Origin: Verrucomicrobiales bacterium
Lineage (GTDB): Bacteria > Verrucomicrobiota > Verrucomicrobiia > Limisphaerales > UBA11358
Reading direction: 5' to 3'
Assembly: GCA_028712475.1 (NCBI GenBank)
Contig: JAQTQB010000001.1
Coordinates: forward strand, 394,180-458,179
DNA length: 64,000 nucleotides
The notes below the pieces were generated by a model. The model was not told the DNA's origin and did no database searches. It saw nothing but the letters and a program-made list of their open reading frames with translations. Both the position numbers and the translations under genes were made by a program. Of this stretch, positions 59,488 to 64,000 are shown in pieces (position 1 is the stretch's first letter; every line of letters starts with the position of its first letter).

Positions 59488-59833
59488 TCAGGGCTTTTTT
59501 GCCTTTGACTTGTCGTCGTCATATTTCACATGGAAGCCGATTTCCCGTTTCGGCTTCGCCGCCGGCGACACGACATTAGCTGCCGGATGGCGTCGAACAC
59601 AACCTTGAACTGCGCGTCGTATTTCTGCTCCAGCGCGGCCAGCTTGCGGGCCAGCCCGGCATTGGAAGCCAGCATCTGCCGCAGCCGCACAAAAACGCGG
59701 ACGACCTGACGCTGGTTTGCGCCGCCCGTTCGCTGTTCAGCACATTCGCCAGCATCAGCGCGCCGTGCTCGGTGAAGGCGTAGGGCAGCTTGCGAACGCC
59801 TTCCCAACTTAAAGTCACAATTTGTGACTTCAA
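59488..59833 (-). pseudogene. ORF6N-domain protein remnant, frameshifted
   Basis: Three consecutive reading frames give successive parts of one protein: [23 protein letters not shown], then [43 protein letters not shown], then [19 protein letters not shown] and a stop at 59488. These are the C-terminal pieces of ORF6N/KilA-N-type proteins. Two frameshifts and the loss of the N-terminal DNA-binding half make it a pseudogene. The break coincides with the GGCTCGACGGAGTCTCGCCC repeat at 59845-59868. Confidence 0.8.
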
Positions 59834-59844
59834 GTTTCAGCTAC

Positions 59845-59868
59845 GGCTCGACGGAGTCTCGCCCCACC
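59845..59868. repeat. Half copy of the CGACGGAGTCTCGCC repeat
   Basis: GGCTCGACGGAGTCTCGCCC followed by CACC, matching one arm of the inverted repeat at 31450-31531. It lies between the ORF6N remnant and the glycosyltransferase stop. Confidence 0.75.
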
Positions 59869-59872
59869 GAAA

Positions 59873-61039
59873 TTATTTTTCGGGAGGCTGAATCAGTTCC
59901 AGCGTTCCATCGCGGAGCAGCGTGTAGCGGCGACCTGCCCAGACAATCGTGCTGCCGAAATAGGCGCCGAAGAACGTTATTCCTTCCACGACATCCACGA
60001 CCGGCAGCAGCCGCCAGACGCGCGGCCAGTCCGGCATTTTCACCACGGATTGCAGTCCGGCGGCAAGCAGCCAGCGAATCACGACTACCATTGCCAGCGC
60101 GGTCCACGACCACCAGGCGAGCGGTTGGAGCAAGGCAAAGATCAGCGCCCAGAAAACCAGATAGGTGATGATCACGCCGGGAAATTGCGCGCCGCGCGAA
60201 CGACGGATGGTGCGTTTCCAGCGCTGCATCCGGGTGAACGCCTCCGCAAACGATTCCGCCGGCACCACGCAATCCAGCAGCAGCGGCGGCACGATCACGC
60301 GCAGGCCGAGCTGCGAAACGCGGTTGCCGAGTTCGTAATCGTCGGCCAGATGATTCAGGAAATTTTTAAAGCCGCCGATTTTTTCCAGCACCGAGCGCGG
60401 AACGGCCATGGTGTGGCCGATGGCCCAATGGATGCCGGTCGTCTGCTGCGCGAGCATCCATTGCGGCAGATAATTAAACCCGTAGTGCAATGCGATCAAT
60501 TTGCCGCCAATGGTGCGCGCTTCGATGCCGCGCGGCAGGCAGGTGAGGCAGCCCACTTCCGGTTGCACGAGCCGGGGTACGAGTTGACGCAAATAATCCT
60601 TGGGCGCGGCGACGTCGGCATCGGAGAAAAACAGGAATTGCCCGGTCGCCTTTTGCCACATCCCTTCCATGATGCTGGTCTTGCGGTTGGTGCCTTGCAG
60701 TTCGGCGAACACGAGCCGGATGTCGCGTCCGGGAAATTCCGCGCGCAGCCGTTTGACAATCGCCACGGCCGGATCATCCCGCCGGATGGTGCCGATGATT
60801 ATTTCCACGTCGCCGGGATATTCCATCCGGCAAAATGAAGCGAACGCTTCGTAAGTGTTCGGCCCGGCACCTTCGACGGGTTTGAGAATGCTGATCTTCG
60901 GCGCGGGTTCCGGGAGCACCGGCAGAATTTTATTCGCGAAATGCCTGCGGGTGGCGAGCAGGCCGAGAATGACGGACGCCAGGCCGATCAGAACCAGAAT
61001 TCCAACGAGCGCGGTCGCGGCATACCAAAGTTGAATCAT
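59873..61039 (-). CDS. HpnI-like family 2 glycosyltransferase
   Basis: 388 residues. An N-terminal membrane helix (ALVGILVLIGLASVILGLL), then a GT2 catalytic domain of the ceramide-glucosyltransferase/HpnI type: ISILKPVEGAGPNTYEAFASFCRMEYPG, FLFFSDADVAAPKDYL (DxD), HLADDYELGNRVSQLG, and QRWKRTIRRSRGAQFPG (Q/RxxRW motif), then two C-terminal membrane segments. HpnI adds N-acetylglucosamine to bacteriohopanetetrol; here no other hopanoid gene is visible, so another lipid acceptor is possible. It overlaps the SMR-like gene upstream by 4 bp. Confidence 0.82.
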   Translation of the reverse strand: MIQLWYAATALVGILVLIGLASVILGLLATRRHFANKILPVLPEPAPKISILKPVEGAGPNTYEAFASFCRMEYPGDVEIIIGTIRRDDPAVAIVKRLRAEFPGRDIRLVFAELQGTNRKTSIMEGMWQKATGQFLFFSDADVAAPKDYLRQLVPRLVQPEVGCLTCLPRGIEARTIGGKLIALHYGFNYLPQWMLAQQTTGIHWAIGHTMAVPRSVLEKIGGFKNFLNHLADDYELGNRVSQLGLRVIVPPLLLDCVVPAESFAEAFTRMQRWKRTIRRSRGAQFPGVIITYLVFWALIFALLQPLAWWSWTALAMVVVIRWLLAAGLQSVVKMPDWPRVWRLLPVVDVVEGITFFGAYFGSTIVWAGRRYTLLRDGTLELIQPPEK

Positions 61040-61449
61040 GGGGCTTTCGCCTGCGTCACGGAGCGGGCGACAAAGATGACGCCGAGGATGATCAGGAAAA
61101 TTCCGAACCAGCGCGTGGCGTTGACCGGTTCACCGAGCATCCATTTGCCCAGGATGGCCGTGCCCACATAACACAAGCCCATGATCGGGATCACGACGCT
61201 CGCGTCCCAGCCCCACTTGAAGAGCAGCATCGTCCCGATGAACTGCACGGTCATCAGCACGATGCCGATGGGAAGCTGCGGCACTTTCACCAGCGCCTGC
61301 ACCGTGGGAACGCCGGAGGTGGTCAGCGCGCCGAAGCGGTCCATGCCCATCTTGAGCAAAATATTGCCGGCGGACAGGCTGGCGATGGATATGGCGAACA
61401 CCACGACGGTGTGAAATAAAGGTCTCATCTGGGTTGAATTATTTTTCAT
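61036..61449 (-). CDS. EamA/SMR-type small multidrug-resistance-like protein
   Basis: 137 residues from the ATG at 61449. Four membrane helices: LFHTVVVFAISIASLSAGNILLKMGM, LPIGIVLMTVQFIGTMLLFKWGW, VVIPIMGLCYVGTAILGKWMLGE, WFGIFLIILGVIFVA. The ATGA overlap with the glycosyltransferase implies a shared job, plausibly flipping or moving its lipid substrate, as for ArnE/F-like pairs. Confidence 0.82.
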   Translation of the reverse strand: MKNNSTQMRPLFHTVVVFAISIASLSAGNILLKMGMDRFGALTTSGVPTVQALVKVPQLPIGIVLMTVQFIGTMLLFKWGWDASVVIPIMGLCYVGTAILGKWMLGEPVNATRWFGIFLIILGVIFVARSVTQAKAP

Positions 61450-61604
61450 GGCGCCGGTCTTCCGGGCAATCGTGAACGCCAAAATGTTGCTTTAGTCTGT
61501 TCGTTTGCGAGCTTGATTCAAGCGAAAATGTTCCGTGCCCGGTGTGAATCTGCGAGCGGAGCGGCACTTGCGCGCAAAGGAACCATGCGCCATGCTTCGG
61601 ACGC

Positions 61605-62297
61605 ATGAAAGCCATCGCTTTAACCCTGATGACAGCTTTCGTCTGCACGACCGCGCCGGCGGCTGGCAGCAAGGAAGCATTCACCGACACCTTCGCCGTG
61701 GACAAAGCCGATCTCGCCTCCGCTGGCACAAACCGGTTTTTCATTCTCGCCCCCCGTTTTCAGTCCGTGCTCGAAGGCGAGGAGGGAGGCAAACACATCG
61801 TTCTCACCATCACTGTGCTCAACGAAACAAGGCTGGTGGACGGCGTGGAAACGCGCATTGTCGAGGAACGCGAAACGGCGGACGGTCAGCCCGTGGAGAT
61901 CAGCCGCAACTATTTCGCCATCTCCCGCCGCACGGGCGACGTGTTTTATTTTGGCGAGGACGTGGACATGTATAGGGACGGCAAGGTGACTTCGCACGAC
62001 GGCGCGTGGCTCTCTGGCGTGGGCGGCGCGCGTTTTGGCCTGCAAATGCCCGGCACACCGCTGCTCGGAGCGCGTTATTACCAGGAAGTCGCGCCGAAGG
62101 TGGCCATGGATCGTGCCGAGGTGAAAAGCCTGGGCGACAAACTCGAAACGCCCGCAGGCCGGTTCGAGAACTGCCTCAACACAGATGAAACCTCGGCGCT
62201 TGAAAGTGCGCGCGAAGTGAAAATTTACGCGCCCGGCATCGGGCTGGTTTTCGATGGCGCGCTCAAGCTGACCAAACATGGCTACACCAGCCAGTGA
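61605..62297 (+). CDS. Secreted hypothetical protein
   Basis: 230 residues with a signal peptide (MKAIALTLMTAFVCTTAPAAG). The mature part is beta-rich: NRFFILAPRFQSVLEGEEGGKHIVLTITVLNETRLVDGVETRIVEERETADGQPVEISRNYFAIS, GDVFYFGEDVDMYRDGKV and GIGLVFDGALKLTKHGY. This resembles periplasmic proteins seen beside phosphatases and lipoproteins, but I cannot assign a function. It is divergent from the SMR-like gene. Confidence 0.75.
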   Translation: MKAIALTLMTAFVCTTAPAAGSKEAFTDTFAVDKADLASAGTNRFFILAPRFQSVLEGEEGGKHIVLTITVLNETRLVDGVETRIVEERETADGQPVEISRNYFAISRRTGDVFYFGEDVDMYRDGKVTSHDGAWLSGVGGARFGLQMPGTPLLGARYYQEVAPKVAMDRAEVKSLGDKLETPAGRFENCLNTDETSALESAREVKIYAPGIGLVFDGALKLTKHGYTSQ

Positions 62298-62370
62298 CGG
62301 GCGGTAGTGTGTGGAAAACGGGAAAAGCTGGGCGAGGAACTGCAAGCGAGAGTGGCCGTGGCAGGCACCT

Positions 62371-63090
62371 TTACCAGGGGCGCGCGGGATTGGGACGGTT
62401 TGCGCGGATTTCCCGGGCTTTCGCCTTGCGGCTGGTAATTGGCAAGTCTTCGGGAGGGGTCTCATCGTCCTGCGGTGGTTGTCCTGATTCAGCCTCTGCT
62501 GCGGTCATTGCCTCTTCGATCACGGCGAGCAATTCCCTCCGACCCTGCTTCGTCTTCGCGGAACAGGTGAAGATTTCCGGCGGTGTCACGCACCAGCCCG
62601 AGATTCGATCTGTGAACGCCGCGATGTTCGTCCGCACCGTTGTGGCTGTCACCCGGTCAGTCTTGGTGAAGACGAGGACGAACGGGACGGAGTTGCTGGC
62701 GAGCCATTCCACAAATTCCAGATCAATCTGTTGCGGTGGCAGCCCGGAATCAATGAGCGCAAAGACGCAGCAAAGGTTTGGCCGATCCTTCAGATAGCTG
62801 GCCACCGACCGGTTGAACTGGGTCTTTTCCTTCCGCGCCACCTGTGCAAAGCCATAACCCGGCAGATCCACCAGCCGCCAGCGCTTGTTCATCGTGAAGA
62901 TGTTGATGAGCTTGGTGAACCCCGGCGTGGGCGAGACCCTGGCCAGATTCAGCTTGCCCGACAGCATGTTCAGCAGCGAGGACTTGCCGACGTTCGAGCG
63001 CCCGATGAAGGCGAATTCAGGCAGCGACTCGTCCGGACACGAATCCAGGTCCGGCGCGCTGCGGTCAAAAATGGCGGATGAAATGTTCAC
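62371..63090 (-). CDS. engB: Ribosome biogenesis GTPase YsxC/YihA
   Basis: 239 residues. GTPase motifs: FIGRSNVGKSSLLNMLSG (G1), TPGFTKLINIF (G2), LVDLPGYGFAQVARKEK (G3), LVFTKTDRV (G4) and FTCSAKTKQGRREL (G5). The core is complete and a ~40-residue acidic/basic tail (ESGQPPQDDETPPEDLPITSRKAKARE) extends the usual length. It takes part in 50S subunit assembly. The ~200-bp gap to the next gene shows nothing recognisable. Confidence 0.95.
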   Translation of the reverse strand: MNISSAIFDRSAPDLDSCPDESLPEFAFIGRSNVGKSSLLNMLSGKLNLARVSPTPGFTKLINIFTMNKRWRLVDLPGYGFAQVARKEKTQFNRSVASYLKDRPNLCCVFALIDSGLPPQQIDLEFVEWLASNSVPFVLVFTKTDRVTATTVRTNIAAFTDRISGWCVTPPEIFTCSAKTKQGRRELLAVIEEAMTAAEAESGQPPQDDETPPEDLPITSRKAKAREIRANRPNPARPW

Positions 63091-63296
63091 GATCGGAAAT
63101 CAACAGACACTGTCGCAGCAACCCTGCTTCATTGAAATAACTATTCTTCGAGAATGTCGAGGCTCCATTGCCATCCCATGGGGAATGTGGTTTGATGGCG
63201 CGCACAAGGCTGCGCGCGGAAATCATTCAGCGGAACGGAATATTTTCACGACGCTTCGGGCTTTGCAGTCCGGGAAAAATTTGATTTCATCGCGTC

Positions 63297-64000
63297 ATGC
63301 CGAAAATTTCACTCGCCGCCATCGTCAAATGCTCTGACCAGATCCTTCGCACGCGTGACATCGGCGACTACGACGGCGCGGCAAACGGATTGCAGATGGA
63401 AAATTCCGGCACCATCACGCGCATCGCGGCGACCGTGGATGCCAGCCTCGCCACCGTGAAACTCGCCATCGCCGCCAAGGCCGATCTGCTCATCGTGCAT
63501 CACGGTTTGTTCTGGTCACCAACGCATCCGTGGACCGGCAAACGCCGTGAACTGCTGCGGCTGCTGATTGAAAACAATCTTGCCGTTTACAGTTCGCACC
63601 TGCCGCTCGACGCGCATCCCAAGCTCGGCAACAACGCGCTGCTTTGCGCCGCGCTCGGCCTGAAAAAGCTCAAGCCATTTTTTACGAGCCACGGCCAACC
63701 TATCGGTTTCAAATCGCAAGCGAATATCTCCCGTGCGGATTTGGCGAAGCGATTGGAGCGCGCGACGGGCGCAAAACCAAAAATCCTTCCCGGCGGAAAA
63801 AACATCTGCGAACGCATCGGCGTCGTCACCGGCGGTGCCGGCGGCGATTTGAAACTCGCTGCCGCCGAGGGCGTGGACACCTTCATCACCGGCGAAGGGC
63901 CGCACTGGACTTATGCGCTGGCGGAGGAACTGGGACTGAATGTTTTCTACGGTGGCCATTACGCGACGGAAACTTTCGGCGTGAAAGCGCTCGCGGCGGA
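63297..64000 (+). CDS. Nif3-like dinuclear metal protein (cut by window edge)
   Basis: Starts at ATG 63297 and is still open at the window end after ~234 codons (typical length ~250-270). KISLAAIVKCSDQILRTRDIGDYDGAANGLQMENSG, LLIVHHGLFWS (metal ligands), VYSSHLPLDAHPKLGNNALL, FITGEGPHWTYALAEELGLNVFYGGHYATETFGV are the NIF3/DUF34 motifs. These are metal-dependent hydrolases or metal chaperones, often linked to cyclohydrolase-type roles. The start was chosen for the conserved first residues. Confidence 0.9.
   Translation, partial: MPKISLAAIVKCSDQILRTRDIGDYDGAANGLQMENSGTITRIAATVDASLATVKLAIAAKADLLIVHHGLFWSPTHPWTGKRRELLRLLIENNLAVYSSHLPLDAHPKLGNNALLCAALGLKKLKPFFTSHGQPIGFKSQANISRADLAKRLERATGAKPKILPGGKNICERIGVVTGGAGGDLKLAAAEGVDTFITGEGPHWTYALAEELGLNVFYGGHYATETFGVKALAA

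Noticed and set aside
59873..61449. Hopanoid biosynthesis cluster
   Set aside because: Only the HpnI-like transferase and an SMR partner are present; no squalene-hopene cyclase or other hpn gene is visible, so hopanoid synthesis is not claimed.

Overview
The window is about 64 kb of mostly GC-rich bacterial DNA with housekeeping genes that point to a soil or freshwater Verrucomicrobiota, probably a Pedosphaera/Limisphaerales-type lineage. The lineage is inferred, not computed. Supporting signs are an RsmH with an extended HKRRVRYSGKNPRRF-type N-terminus, an outer-membrane gene set (TonB-ExbB-ExbD, HldD, MacAB-like exporter), secreted parallel beta-helix and CBM proteins, a deoxyhypusine-synthase-like enzyme, and many palindromic and short tandem repeats. 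No rRNA, tRNA or CRISPR array was seen.

Layout. 0-6.6 kb: the tail of a nuclease-like gene, ubiD, a REP-associated Y1 transposase between ~100 bp direct repeats, a cupin, a secreted CBM6-like protein, and a MarR regulator followed by a ferredoxin-SCP2 fusion, with matching operator-like sites at both promoters. 6.8-15.8 kb: an ECF42-type sigma factor followed by VOC, DGPF/YciI, SRPBCC, RibD-C, BNR/MoaD, DoxX-like, CBM48-like and OsmC genes. Three intergenic sites share the form TGTC(C/G)T-N17-CGTC(G/T)TA and are candidate promoters for that sigma factor. 15.9-24.1 kb: prfC, a wHTH-SF1 helicase-nuclease gene enclosed by ~120-130 bp inverted repeats, a broken 5' copy of an ABC-F gene, an APS-kinase-like gene and the intact ABC-F gene.

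24-35.9 kb: a DUF455/ATP-grasp fusion, an L7Ae-like protein, a DEAD-box RNA helicase, tonB-exbB-exbD, asd and a SNF2 helicase. 35.9-43.2 kb: a PadR/Wzz-like pair and a MacAB-like exporter operon in which every intergenic gap carries an inverted array of 7-8 bp repeats; one gap also holds a four-helix-bundle gene. 43.2-56.5 kb: a beta-propeller/phosphoesterase, hldD, the deoxyhypusine-synthase-like gene, a beta-helix protein, msrB, a flavoprotein, an M48 lipoprotein, a MEKHLA protein, DUF4337, a PaaK-like ligase and rsmH. 56.6-59.3 kb: a visibly AT-richer islet with two ImmA/IrrE peptidases and a class III cyclase-like/NUDIX fusion. 59.5-64 kb: an ORF6N pseudogene, an HpnI-like glycosyltransferase with an SMR-type partner, a secreted protein, engB and a truncated Nif3-family gene.

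Three things stand out. (1) Repeat elements sit in frame inside real genes: ubiD, rsmH, the DEAD helicase, the DUF455/ATP-grasp gene and the beta-propeller gene, plus C-terminal extensions of the sigma factor and the four-helix-bundle gene. Several share one architecture, with inverted arms built from tandem heptamers whose sequence differs from locus to locus. (2) The cyclase-NUDIX/ImmA/ImmA islet looks like an uncharacterised signalling or defence module. (3) The helicase-nuclease gene framed by inverted repeats related to the transposase-associated repeats looks like a repeat-bounded cassette.
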